64,000 nucleotides of DNA from Piezodorus guildinii (GCA_023052935.1 CM041297.1:112767177-112831176); one strand, 5' to 3'. Counted from the stretch's first letter, positions 11,418 to 22,443 are shown. The notes: generated by a model not told the origin, from the letters alone. Made by a program: numbers and translations.

Positions 11418-12234
11418 ATCAATTTTGATCTATTACATGTTTCAATTAACTTTTGGATTTTAGTAATCATGAACAATTGAAGGATGACCAGCGATTAACG
11501 ATGAAAATTAATGACTTCCCTTTCATTTTGAGTAAGCAATATAGAACTTAAAGATAAGAAATCTCGGTTGAATCTTAAATAATCATTTTCTCGAACTTGT
11601 AAACATTATTGATCATGTAAACATGATTTAAAAAACCTAGAGAGAAATTAATTGAAATAATGAAAAACGATACGAACTTTTTTTACAACCCAATAAAAAA
11701 AAAATCAATATCTTCAATAAGTTGGTTTACACATTTTATATTTAATTTCCTTTATTTTTTTAGGTATTGTATATTTCTTCTCTTTTTAATCTTGCAAGTC
11801 TCGTATGAATATAAATCTACTGAAAAATAATACCTTCTCATGAAAACGCAATGTATTGAAAAAGAAATTAATACAATTTCAGGTGTAGTTCTGTGATGGA
11901 TTTTATTGCACTAATCTAAAGCACTCAACTATTATCACGGAACATAGTAACATGATTTTTTTTTTCACCAATGCCAACTGAATATATTTGTAATTAAGAA
12001 TACGTTGAGAGAAAACGGGGAATACAAACTTATTTTGGAAGGATATGTACATTGTTGCTGAGGCTATACAAAATGAACTTTAAATAAAGATCTTTAACAT
12101 TATTTTTTTTTTTTATTACTTCCAGTTGTTTCCTCTTACGTCGCAAGTATATACAGATATTGTGAGAAACCTTAGGAATACAAAATAATTAATATTCTTC
12201 AATCCTAGATACGATATTCACAAACATTATTTTT
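11136..12234. other. AT-rich spacer with (TA)n at 11370-11412
   Basis: No recognisable gene. The TA tract is uninterrupted for about 20 units. The rest consists of A/T tracts and short fortuitous frames. Confidence 0.6.
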
Positions 12235-12561
12235 AACATAAATTTGAATGATCAGCTGATGCGCTCGATGATAACAGTCATACGTTACATCGTCTCTCAG
12301 ATTTTTGCTTTTTTCAGTAGGAATTCGCTTGAATTCAGTCTGGAGAATATCACTAGACCTCAGGAATACTACGGCAGTGAATATTAGAGAAATTTCGGTA
12401 AGCAAAGTTATAATTTACTTTGTACAATCACGAAAAAGTGAAAGGAGGGTCACTGATCAGCTGATTGCCGCTAGCTCGGCAAGCTCGGGCTTGCTTTTCT
12501 TTTACTTATCTTTAATTCTTATCTCATCATTTATTTATTATTATCATTATTTTCTTAATCA

Positions 12562-13878
12562 ATGAGATATTTTCATCAAGTCATGTCCTCAAAGTCTGCA
12601 AGTAATAGATCTAGATCTGCAGGTTCAAACTCGTCTCCCACAAAACAGAGACCCCGCCGTGAACAAAATAAAAAAATGATTCCACCAGCGACCGCGTCAG
12701 CTACCTCATTAGGATCTGAACCACAGCCCAGCACATCATCACAAGGAATAACTGATGAATCCCCGTTTTTTACACCGAATCCATTTCAGATCCTCCAAAA
12801 TGAAAAAGAAACCATGGAATCTTCTCCTATACCCAGGGAACCACTACCTCCACCGATATTTGTTAAAAATATTAAAAATTTTAAACTGATGTGTGCGCAT
12901 TTAAACAAAGTAACTGATCCTAATAGTTATTATTGTATAAGTAGAACCAATGATACAAAAATATCTCCGACTACTGCTGAAACCTACAGAAAGATTGTAA
13001 AATATCTGACTGAGACCAAAGCTGACTTTCATACCCATCAGCTGCGCCAGGAGAGAGCATTAAGGGTCGTAATCAGAAACCTACATTCCTCAACACCCGT
13101 TGAAGCTATCAAAGAAGAACTGACCGAATTAGGATTCCAAGTGAGGCAAGTCACCAACGTACTAAAAGATAAAAGTCCACTGCCTCTATTCTTCGTGGAC
13201 TTGGAACCATCAGCAGGAGTCGAAAATATCTATGACCTCAGTAGACTGTACTATACCCGTGTAAAGGTTGAAAAACCTTACACAAAGAAAGACATTGTTC
13301 AGTGCCCTAACTGTCAGGCATATGGTCATACCAAAAGTTATTGCCATCACATACCACGCTGTGTGAAATGCGGTGAACAGCATAAAACTGAAGAATGTAC
13401 AAGATCAAGATCTACACCCGCTGTATGTGCTCTGTGCCTCAAGGACCACCCGGCTAACTACAAGGGATGTGAAATCTACAAGAAACTCAGAACCAGATAC
13501 CAAAAACCTCAGGATCCGAATGAAACAGCTACACCAATCAGAAGCAGAAGAGAACCATCTAAACTTGTAAATTCTAACTTGTCATTTGCCCACTTGCTTG
13601 GAGGTGGGAACCAGAGTCATGAAGTCGAGGCCCTGCCGGAACAACGTTTTCCTCAACATTCTCAAACTGTTGTACAACAATCTATCCCTCAAAGTTTACC
13701 TGACCTTCAAAAAACTCCTCAACATCAAATTTTTCATATCCCTCCACCATCAAACGCCACAGATCTTACCAGTCTAATGACATCGTTCATCTCCGAAATC
13801 AAATCTCTTGTTATGCCGCTTATATCCCTCCTTACAAATCTAGTATCAAATCTTATCCCTGCCTTGAAAAATCCTTAA
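12562..13878 (+). CDS. Jockey family A ORF1, Gag-like protein with three zinc knuckles
   Basis: Complete frame of 438 codons from the first ATG. The second ATG at 12583 ('MSSKSAS') is likely the conserved start, since family B also has 'MSSK'. The N-terminal ~100 residues are Ser/Pro/Thr-rich and probably disordered. A central region ('ALRVVIRNLHSSTP', 'VRQVTNV') resembles the domain preceding zinc knuckles in Jockey ORF1 proteins. Residues ~248-303 hold CX2CX4HX4C, CX2CX3HX4C and CX2CX3HX6C. It should bind element RNA in ribonucleoprotein particles. It ends in TAA directly abutting the ORF2 ATG in the same frame. It appears intact. Confidence 0.88.
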   Translation: MRYFHQVMSSKSASNRSRSAGSNSSPTKQRPRREQNKKMIPPATASATSLGSEPQPSTSSQGITDESPFFTPNPFQILQNEKETMESSPIPREPLPPPIFVKNIKNFKLMCAHLNKVTDPNSYYCISRTNDTKISPTTAETYRKIVKYLTETKADFHTHQLRQERALRVVIRNLHSSTPVEAIKEELTELGFQVRQVTNVLKDKSPLPLFFVDLEPSAGVENIYDLSRLYYTRVKVEKPYTKKDIVQCPNCQAYGHTKSYCHHIPRCVKCGEQHKTEECTRSRSTPAVCALCLKDHPANYKGCEIYKKLRTRYQKPQDPNETATPIRSRREPSKLVNSNLSFAHLLGGGNQSHEVEALPEQRFPQHSQTVVQQSIPQSLPDLQKTPQHQIFHIPPPSNATDLTSLMTSFISEIKSLVMPLISLLTNLVSNLIPALKNP

Positions 13879-16563
13879 ATGACTTCACCTAACTCCTTAT
13901 CCATTCTCCTTTGGAATGCGAATGGTTTTAGAAATCATACTGACGAACTGACAGCGTTGTTACATGACAAAACAATCGATGTTGCACTTATAACTGAAAC
14001 AAGACTAACGACTAAACAGAACTTCAAAATACCGCAATACATGACATACCGTACTGACCACCCAGACGGCAAAGCCCATGCCGGTTCTGCTATCATTGTT
14101 CACCAATCCCTCTCTCACCATTTACTCCCACTTCCCACCTATGATTTCTTACAAGCCACAGCCATAGTAATCAAGACTTTTTCCTTTCCGGTAACCCTCA
14201 CATCTGCATATTGCCCTCCTAAACATTCCATTTCCAATTCCGAATTTGTATCCTTCCTGGATTCCTTAGGAAATCGTTTCATTCTGGGTGCAGACTTAAA
14301 CGCCAAGCATCAGCAGTGGGGTTCCATAACCACGAATTCTCGGGGACGAAATTTGCTGTCTGCACTCAACTCCCGAAATTTTAATATCCTGCCTCCTGAC
14401 TCCCCTACCTACTGGCCAACCGATCCTAACCGTAATCCTGACATCCTCGACTTCTTTATTCACAGCATATTAGGCTCCCTCAACTTTTCTGTAACTCGCC
14501 TTGATGAACTATCCTCAGACCATAGTCCACTGATCCTAAAAGTATCTCTCACTCCAATTCCAAAACCCATTCCACCATCATTCATCCGCGGCCCTGTTAA
14601 CTGGAACCTTTTCGGCCAAATCCTGACCGATAATATTGATCTCAGAGTAACCCTCAAAACCCCAGATGACCTAGATAATTCCGTCTATTCCTTTACCACC
14701 GCCATCCAACAAGCTGTCTGGACTGCTTCCTCTCCTAAACACTCCAATATAAATCCTGACCAAAATCATTTTCCACAACATATAATAGACCTCATCCACA
14801 CCAAACGCCGAGCAAGATCATTATGGCAGCGCACCCGACACCCAACAGATCGCCGCTCCTATAACTTCTATTGTAGACAATTGAAGAGGGAGTTGGCGAC
14901 CTTCCGTTCCCAGTCCTTTAATTCCTACCTCTCCTCTCTATCAGCTCGTGATAATTCCCTGTGGAATATCACGAAAAAGATCCTAAAATACCATCAAGTT
15001 TCCCATCCTCTCCGACGTGGTGATGACTCCTGGGCTGCGTCTGATGGCGATAAAGCCGAGGAATTCGCCACACACCTCTCCAAAGTATTCACTCCTCACC
15101 CGGAATCCCACATCAATCACACCGATACAGTGCAAGACTTTCTTATGTCACCAATTCCACTTTCCCTACCTCCTAAAGCTATTAACCCCTCTGAGGTCAA
15201 ATATCTTCTCCAAAAACTGACCCTCCGTAAATCTCCTGGACACGATCTCCTTACTCCCCAGATCCTCCGACAACTTCCGCAGAAAGCTATTATATTCCTT
15301 ACTTATATTTACAACAACATCCTACGCACCACCTATTTTCCTCTGTTATGGAAACATTCCACTATCATTCTTTTTCTAAAACCAGGCAAACCTTCCAACA
15401 ACACTTCATCCTACAGGCCTATTAGTCTACTCCCCATCCTCTCAAAAATCTTCGAAAGGCTTCTTCTTAAACGTATCCTACCCATATTAGAATCTCAAAA
15501 TCTTCCTTCCCATCAGTTTGGATTCCGTCCTCAGCATTCCACAGTTCAACAGGGGCTCCGAGTTGTAGACCATATTTCCTCAGCTCTTGAATGCAAAGAG
15601 TATTGTTCTGGTGCGTTTCTGGACATTGCGCAAGCTTTTGACCGGGTATGGCACACTGGATTACTCTTCAAGCTGAAAACCCATTTACCCCAGTCTCTAT
15701 ACCTAATTCTCAGATCCTATCTCTCAAACCGTTCCTTCCGAGTTCGCTGTGGTGTAGAATTTTCTAACCTTTATCCCGTTGAGGCCGGTGTTCCTTAAGG
15801 CAGCGTCTTGGGACCCGTCCTCTACATCCTTTACACTGCTGATATTCCTACACATCCTGATACCTTCCTGGCAACTTTTGCAGACGATACCGCCATCCTA
15901 TCATCCAGTTCCAATCCTGAAACAGCATCCTTAAACCTTCAGAGACACCTTTTCCTTATCGAACACTGGTGTAATAACTGGCGTGTAAAGGTAAACGAAG
16001 CCAAATGCAAACACATAACCTTTACTCTTAGACGAAAATCCTGTCCGCCAGTTTATTTCAACTCATTACCAATTCCTCTCTCAGATACAGTCCGGTATCT
16101 TGGCTTACTGTTAGACAAAAGATTGACTTGGAACCCACATACAAGACTTAAAAGACAAGAACTCAACCGACGATTCGGACAGTTATACCGACTACTCAAC
16201 AGAAAATCTGAACTTACAGTTGACAACAAATTATTAATCTACAAGACAATACTGAAGCCCATCTGGACCTACGGACTTGAACTGTGGGGGACAGCTAAAC
16301 GTACTAACATCAAACGCATTCAATCCTTTCAATCCAAAGTCCTCCGTACAATAGTAAATGCTCCTTATTATGTCTCCAACTATACCTTGCGCCATGACCT
16401 TAATGTTCCATTTATTTCAGACCTAATTCCATCCAAATTTTCTAAATTCCACAAGAACCTCATTCATCATCCTAATCCTCTAGCTCAATCCCTATCCAGC
16501 TCCACTCATCCATACAACTCACCTAGAAGGTTGAAACGGCAGTGGCCCCGCGACCTTTTGTAA
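13879..16563 (+). pseudogene. Jockey family A ORF2, endonuclease-reverse transcriptase with one nonsense codon
   Basis: One frame runs for about 894 codons and is interrupted only by TAA at 15796-15798 (codon 640). The endonuclease has 'LLWNANG', 'ITETRL', 'GADLNAKHQQWG' and 'SSDHSPL'. The RT has 'SYRPISLLP', 'FLDIAQAFDRVWH' and, after the stop, 'FADDTAIL' with the catalytic aspartates. The stop falls in the RT motif that begins 'GVP', just before the active site, so the product would lack polymerase activity. Length and domain order match the Jockey clade. ATG 13879 follows the ORF1 stop with no spacer. Confidence 0.9.
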
Positions 16564-16826
16564 ATATATTGGAGTTCTAGCACTGGCTAGATTCTCCACT
16601 CAATGTGATGTATGTATGAGTGTGTGTATGTGTATATAAGTATAAGCGAATTCTTGACTGTATTGTTTTAATTCATTATTGTGTATATATTTTATTGTAA
16701 TTTTATGCTGTGTAAATATTGTATAAATGTAGTATGTATGATATCTTTCAGCACTACTATTAATGTCCAAAGTGGGACAGATTGTAATTTTACTGAATAA
16801 AAAATTGTTGTTGTACAAAAAAAAAA
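16564..16826 (+). other. Jockey family A 3' UTR, polyadenylation signal and A tail
   Basis: Contains 'aaagtgggacagattgtaa', a counterpart of family B's 'gatagtggcagattgta', then AATAAA (16796-16801) and ten As (16817-16826). The shared motif near the 3' end may be recognised by the element's RT; that role is inferred. Confidence 0.75.
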
Positions 16827-16835
16827 CATAAATTT

Positions 16836-17945
16836 TGTATTCAACAGTCATAATGTACTGTAAGAACATGCAAATGTACTGATAAGAGTTGATTAGTAGG
16901 ACAAGTTAGGTATGACGAAGGAAAGATTCTAATGGACCACTTCCAAAACTTTAATTTCTCTTTTATTTCATAAATTATAAATTTCCTCTTATTTTAATCA
17001 CGTTGACTAATATTCACTACTACATTGATATAGATGACTATAAATGATGTCAACTACAAAACATTGTCCTTCAAATTAAAATTATATTCGGTGACTAACA
17101 ATGACAATCAGTTTCCGAATAGGAAGTGAACAATTTTAATTTATAATCACCTGAATAAAAACTGTTATTTCCGCTATTGGATTCACAGTTTGGAGTTAAA
17201 AGTTCTCGAAACAAACGTTAATGCACAAAGGGCCTTTTAGTAAACTTTTTTTTTTTTTTTTTGAAATGTAGAAGAAAAAATTAAATATTTTTTTATAATA
17301 ATAAGAAATCTATAAGGCTTACAGGTACGAGAACTAACGTGGTAGAGTGGTCAAGTTAGCGCGCGTTGCCTAGCGATCAGATGGCCATGAATCTTGAAAT
17401 GAACAGTACAGGAGACGACATTACAGCCAACTGTACTAGCATATGGAGAGGATAACAGATGCAGATTAAATAAAGTTAGAAATGAAAAAAGTTCAATGAT
17501 TTATATTCAGTTTCGTTGCAAACATGTATTTTAGATTAAATAATAAAACAATATTGGATAAATATACTCTTTCATTCCAAACATTCATCCCACACAAATC
17601 CACATGTCTGTAACGTAACCTCCTTAAATATTACTGATACCCTCCGAATTAATTTTTAGAAAATTGGTCTAGGGACCTACTCACTTAAAATAGTTATTGA
17701 AGTTTAGTTCTTACATAAGCCATTTTCATGTCTTTTATTCTCACTACACTTTTACTTTTATTTTTGGCAAAATATTTAAACTAATTTTGGTATTATCTCC
17801 TCATCTTCATTGACAAGGAAAACGAGGTACATTCAGGAGGTAGAGTCAGGAAGAAATTGCTTTTGGAATGCAAAAAAAATAAAAAAAGTAACAAAATAAT
17901 GTATGAAAAGAAATGACTTATACTTAAAAAAAAGTATACCAATTA
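16836..17945. other. AT-rich spacer between Jockey A and the LTR element; possible SINE relic at 17335-17465
   Basis: No gene found. 17338-17400 ('gtggtagagtggtcaagtta', 'gcgcgcgttgcctagcgatc') resembles the D-arm/anticodon region of a tRNA-like SINE head, but the box-B equivalent is poor. The rest is AT-rich with a T16 tract near 17250. Confidence 0.3.
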
Positions 17946-17949
17946 TACT

Positions 17950-18344
17950 TGTGATGGGCCTGATGTGTGTGAGGGAGTGAGGTTATAACACACAGCTGGT
18001 GGGAGCAAAGAGGTTATGTAAAATGTATTTGTCACTGCCTCAAACATGTTTATATTTTAGTTTTCTTTATATTTAATTGAAGGTCATTTTTATTTATTAT
18101 TTTATTTTCTGTGTTTTATGATAGTAGAAAGATTATTTTATTTTACAGTGGCAAATCCATTGCAACCCCTCACCAGCTGTGGGTTGGTGCTATCTCGTTT
18201 TGTGTGTGCTCCTCATATTGTTTTATTCTTTTGTATTATATTATTCCTTGCTTTATTTAACTGTTTTTAACATTAAGAACAATAAAAGAACCATTCGTAC
18301 CAATAGTGCCAGGCTGTAGTCATTTCGCCCTCACCTCCTCAAAA
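17950..18344 (+). repeat. 5' LTR
   Basis: Starts TGTGATGGGC and ends CCTCCTCAAAA. AATAAA lies at 18281-18286 within it. It pairs with the 3' LTR over its whole length with no indel. Confidence 0.95.
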
Positions 18345-18364
18345 GTAGTGACCCCGACGGTGAG
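18345..18364 (+). promoter_or_regulatory. Primer-binding site, tRNA-Trp type
   Basis: 'gtagtgaccccgacgg' directly follows the 5' LTR. It resembles the complement of the tRNA-Trp 3' end ('tggtgaccccgacgtg') with TGG changed to TAG and an extra G near the end. CsRn1-clade elements are known to use tRNA-Trp. Confidence 0.75.
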
Positions 18365-18427
18365 TTTTAAACTATTATTTTTTCTTCTCTTTCTCCTTTT
18401 TTTTATTTTTCTGGCAATACCATTACA

Positions 18428-19261
18428 ATGCCATTCGATTTATTAACGCTGGACATGGAGGACAAGAAAGTGGAGGAGGAGTCAGCATCGGCCCCCAATG
18501 CGCTGGCGAGATTGCCATCTTTTTATAGAGAAGAGCCAGATCTGTGGTTCATTCAAGCTGAGGCGGTATTCAGCTCATGTAAGATCAGTAATAGTAAGAG
18601 CAAATTTCAGCTGATTATCGCCCAGCTTGATTTTCAGACTCTTCGACAAGTCGCAGATCTGGCTCGTAATCTGCCTGTTAATGAGCCCTATCAAAGGTTA
18701 AAAGAGCGGCTACTTTCCAGCTTCGGGCAGTCAGATAGCTGGAAGATGAAAAAACTCCTGGAAGAGCAGAAATTGGGCGATCAGAGGCCTTCCCAATTTC
18801 TGCGAGAGATACAGCAGCTGGCAGGAGAGAAGGTCCCGGAGGACATGCTTAGTACTATGTGGCTCCGGGGGTTACCTGAGGGAATGCAGGCGGCTTTGGC
18901 TGCTACCGATCATACTGATCTGACCAAGTTGGCCCGCATCGCAGATAAAATAGCTGAGATTCAGCAACCCCCAGGTAATCCGATTATGGCTTATCAGCCG
19001 GAGCCAACTCCGGGGCCTTCAAGAAGAGATGGAGGAGACATAGGAGCTGCCATCCAGCGCCTGACTGCCGAAGTAGCCGCTCTAAAAGCGCAAATGGGGG
19101 CCAGGACAAGTCGGCGGGACAGCGGATCGCCTAGTCGGAATCGCAGGGGATCTAGAAGCAAGAGTAGACGGCGTCTCTGTTTTTACCACGAACGCTTCAG
19201 AGATAAGGCGACCAGATGCCGTCAGCCCTGCGACTGGAAACCGGCTAGGGCTTTAAACTAG
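18428..19261 (+). CDS. gag: Gag polyprotein of the LTR element (CHCC type)
   Basis: 277 codons, complete, starting at ATG 18428, 83 nt after the LTR. The middle ('WFIQAEAVFSS', 'PYQRLKERLLSSFGQSD', 'LRGLPEGMQAAL') matches the capsid-like region of CsRn1-type Gags. The C-terminus is Ser/Arg-rich and carries 'CFYHERFRDKATRCRQPC' (residues ~251-268), i.e. CX3HX9CX3C, the CHCC motif typical of this clade. It would form the particle and bind RNA. The last codons overlap a T_TTA_AAC slippery site, which links it to pol. Confidence 0.92.
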   Translation: MPFDLLTLDMEDKKVEEESASAPNALARLPSFYREEPDLWFIQAEAVFSSCKISNSKSKFQLIIAQLDFQTLRQVADLARNLPVNEPYQRLKERLLSSFGQSDSWKMKKLLEEQKLGDQRPSQFLREIQQLAGEKVPEDMLSTMWLRGLPEGMQAALAATDHTDLTKLARIADKIAEIQQPPGNPIMAYQPEPTPGPSRRDGGDIGAAIQRLTAEVAALKAQMGARTSRRDSGSPSRNRRGSRSKSRRRLCFYHERFRDKATRCRQPCDWKPARALN

Positions 19262-19293
19262 TCACAGCGGCGAACAAGGCGGGTGCCGTCGCT
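19252..19293 (+). promoter_or_regulatory. Programmed -1 frameshift signal: T_TTA_AAC plus hairpin
   Basis: TTTAAAC at 19252-19258 is in the correct phase of the gag frame (T-TTA-AAC) and is followed at once by the gag stop TAG (19259-19261). Seven nt later a 7-bp stem can form: AGCGGCG (19266-19272) with CGTCGCT (19287-19293), including one G-U pair, with a 14-nt loop. Pol lies in the -1 frame, which is open from 19249. Heptamer, spacer and stem match the canonical layout for -1 ribosomal frameshifting; activity is inferred. Confidence 0.8.
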
Positions 19294-22200
19294 ATGGCTA
19301 ACAACCGTCGACTCTTCGTCTCTGACAGAAAGTCTGGGGTCAGATATCTGGTGGATACTGGAGCCACCCTATCTGTCTACCCGGTGACGAACAGGACGAA
19401 GTCCATCGAGGAGTTCACGTTGTATGCTGCCAATGGGACGCCCATTCCAACGTATGGCACCATTGTCCAGAACCTTGATCTGGGGCTCCGGCGGAAAATG
19501 TCGTGGTGCTTTATCGTTGCCAAGGTTAGCCATCCTATCATCGGCGCGGATTTACTTTTTCACTACAACATGATGGTAGATCTCGCCGGGTGCCAGCTGG
19601 TGGACCAGAGGACGGGGCTGACATCTAGAGGTAAATTGGCGAAGGTACCGGTGCCCACCATCTGCTCAGTACCAGCAGGAGAATGGTACTCCGCCCTGCT
19701 GCGCCGGTACCCTGCTGTGACTCAGCCTTCGTCCTTAATGACAGAACCGAAGCACGATGTCGTCCATCACATTGAGACCAGGGGAGCCCCAGTCACCGCG
19801 AGAGCCCGCCGCCTGCCACCGGGAAGATACAACACCGCCAAGAAGGAGTTTATGCAGATGATGGATGAAGGGATCTGCAGACCGTCGAATAGTCCTTGGG
19901 CCAGTCCGCTGCACATCGTCGAGAAGAAGGATGGAGGTATCCGGCCCTGCGGCGACTACAGGCAGCTCAACGCTAAGACGGTCCCGGACAGATACGCTGT
20001 GCCCAACTTGGCGGATTTCAACGTTAATATGCACGGTAAGAAGATCTTCACCACATTGGACCTTAACCGTGCATATTACCAGATTCCGATGGCAGAAGAG
20101 GATATTCCGAAGACCGCCGTCATCACACCTTTCGGCCTCTTCGAGTTCCTCCGTATGTGCTTTGGTCACAGGAATGCGTCGCAAACCTTACAACGATTCC
20201 TAGACCGTGTGCTTCGAGGGTTGGACTTTGCCTGGTGGTTCGTCGACGATATTATCATCGGCTCAAGAGATGAAGAGGAGCACAAAGCACATATGGAGGA
20301 AGTGCTACGGCGGCTGCAGGATCACGGCCTCACGGTGAACCTGACGAAGTGTGTCTTCGCTCGTCAGGAGGTCGAGTTTCTGGGACATAGAGTGAACTCC
20401 TCCGGCATCAGCGCCCAGTCAGCGAAGGTGAAGGCCATAGTTTTCTATCCTAGGCCTGCTACTATCAAGGACCTGCGGCGTTTTCTGGGTATGTTTAACT
20501 TTTATCGCCGTTGCATACCCAGAGCGGCGGAAATGCAAGCTCCGCTCAACAGGTTCCTTGCTGAAGCGAAGAAGAATGACAAGAGGCCAGTCGAATGGAA
20601 CAACAAAGCCGTAGAAGCGTTCGAGCGCTGCAAGACTGCCATCAAGAACTCCGCGGTACTGGGACATCCTAAGGCTAACGCTGAGCTTGTCCTGGTATGT
20701 GATGCCTCCAGCAAAGCTATGGGAGCAGTCTTGCTGCAGAAGGATGGCGACGTTTGGCGGCCTCTTGGATTTTTCTCCAAGGCTCTCGCTCCAGCGCAAC
20801 AGAAGTACGCCACGTACGACAGGGAACTATTGGCCATCCACCGCGCCATTAAGCACTTTCGCCATTACCTTGAGGGGAGACATTTTGCTGTCTGGACGGA
20901 CCACTAACCGCTTGAACAAGCGTTCTATCAGAAGCCAGAGAAAGCGACGCCCATGCGGATTCGGTTGGTGAACTTTATCAGCCAGTTCACAACTGACATC
21001 CGCCACGTACCCGGGGAAGACAACGCAGTTGCCGACGCGCTCTCGAGGGTTGAGGACATCGACTGTACCGAGGACTATGAGCGCCTTGCGTCCGAGCAGC
21101 AGAAGGATCCATCGGTTTCTGAGCTTCAGAAGAACAGCCGTCTTCAGCTTCGCTGGATCCAGCCTCCCGGTACAGCCTCGTCTGTCCTCTGCGAAACCTC
21201 TACGCCTCAAGCGCGACCATACGTTCCTGAATCCATGCGAGAAGAGATCTTCCACCGCCTGCATGGGCTTAGTCACCCCGGGATACGGACCTCGAGGCGG
21301 CTGGTCACGCAGCGTTTCTTTTGGCCAGGCATGAACGCCGACGTCTCGAGGTGGGCACGCTGCTGCATTCTCTGCCAGCGATCGAAAGTTGTCCGTCACA
21401 CAGTGACTCCTCCAGGTACCTTTGCACCCAGCGGAAGGATGGAGCATATCCACGTGGACATCGTTGGGCCTCTGCCACCCTCCAACGGCATGCGTTATTG
21501 CCTCACGATGATAGATCGATTCACGCGTTGGCCTGAGGCGTGCCCGCTAGAGGAAATTACAAGCACCAAGGTAGCAGAAGCAATAGTAGGCACGTGGATT
21601 TCCCGTTATGGTACGCCTGCAAGGATTACTACCGACCAAGGGCGCCAGTTTGAGTCAGACCTCTTTATTAGCCTCACTCGCGTCCTTGGTATCCAGAGGA
21701 GCAGGACTACGGCGTACCATCCTCAGTCCAACGGGTGCGTGGAGCGGTGGCATAGGTCCCTTAAGGCATCCCTAAGGGCAACGTTGGGAAATATGGGGTG
21801 GACAAAGGTGCTACCCACCGTCCTATTGGGTCTTCGGTCAGCGGTGAGAGAAGATGTTGGTGCCAGCGCTGCGGAAATGGTCTTCGGCCAACCACTTCGC
21901 CTCCCTGGAGAATTTTTTGAACCCTCTGAACGGCTGGAGGACGCGGAGGCGACATTGAAGACGCTGAGAGAGGCGATGAAGACGCTCCGGCCAGCTCCGC
22001 ACCGCAGCAGTACGGCTTGCACCTTTGTTCACCGCGACCTCAAGGACTGCACCCACGTTTTCTATAGGGATGACACCGTCCGACGCCCGCTGACGCCGCC
22101 TTACACCGGCCCTTATCAGGTTCTCTCGAGGGAGGAGAAGACATTCAAGCTGCTGCTACCGACAGGACCGAAGACCGTCTCCATGGATCGCCTGAAGGTA

Positions 22201-22430
22201 GCACATCTTCTCCCGGGACCAGCAGAGGACAGCGGCAACAGGGATCTGCCTACTCCATCGCCCTCTGGTGTGGCCAGCGGTAAGTGCGATCACCCCACTC
22301 CTTCTGCCACATCGGCGGACTCTGGACCTTCAAATGACCTCGACTCAGAACAGCAGGACGCACCACCGCCTTATCGCACCCGGTCTGGTCGGGTGGTAAA
22401 GCCAAAGGTTCGTTTCTGTGCCGATGTCAT

Positions 22431-22443
22431 TGGGGGGGAGTGA
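22431..22443 (+). promoter_or_regulatory. Polypurine tract
   Basis: 'ggggggggag'-like run (seven G, A, G at 22432-22440) followed by TGA, directly upstream of the 3' LTR. It overlaps the end of pol. Polypurine tracts at this position prime plus-strand DNA synthesis. Confidence 0.75.

Larger units (their letters stand above)
12235..16835 (+). mobile_element. Jockey family A element, nearly full length, with 11-bp TSD
   Basis: 'aacataaattt' flanks the element at 12235-12245 and 16825-16835 (its first As overlap the poly(A) tail). Between them: 5' UTR of ~315 bp, ORF1 (12562-13878), ORF2 (13879-16563), a ~250-bp 3' UTR with AATAAA at 16796-16801, and a short poly(A) at 16817-16826. Endonuclease + RT without RNase H, and an ORF1 with three zinc knuckles, place it in the Jockey clade. 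'gatcagctgat' occurs twice in the 5' region (12249 and 12453). One in-frame stop in ORF2 disables this copy. Confidence 0.88.
19249..22443 (+). pseudogene. pol: Pol polyprotein (protease-RT-RNase H-integrase), with one in-frame stop
   Basis: Frame -1 to gag, open from 19249. Its first ATG (19294) is probably not a true start. Protease: 'DTGA' at 19354-19365. RT: 'LDLNRAYYQIP' and the catalytic 'FVDD' (20239-20250). RNase H: 'VCDASSKAMGAVL' and 'YDRELLAIH'. A TAA at 20905-20907 interrupts the RNase H 'TDH' motif; the same frame then continues to 22443. Integrase has an HHCC zinc region ('HGLSHPG' ... 'CCILCQRSK') and DDE residues at 21457, 21634 and 21742 (D-x35-E). The C-terminal tail has 'PPPYRTRSGR'. 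All domains except RNase H look complete. Expression needs the frameshift at 19252. Confidence 0.92.

Noticed and set aside
20419..22056. Several minus-strand frames of 70-208 codons across the pol region
   Set aside because: They are antisense shadows of a GC-rich coding region; no domain, start context or family match.
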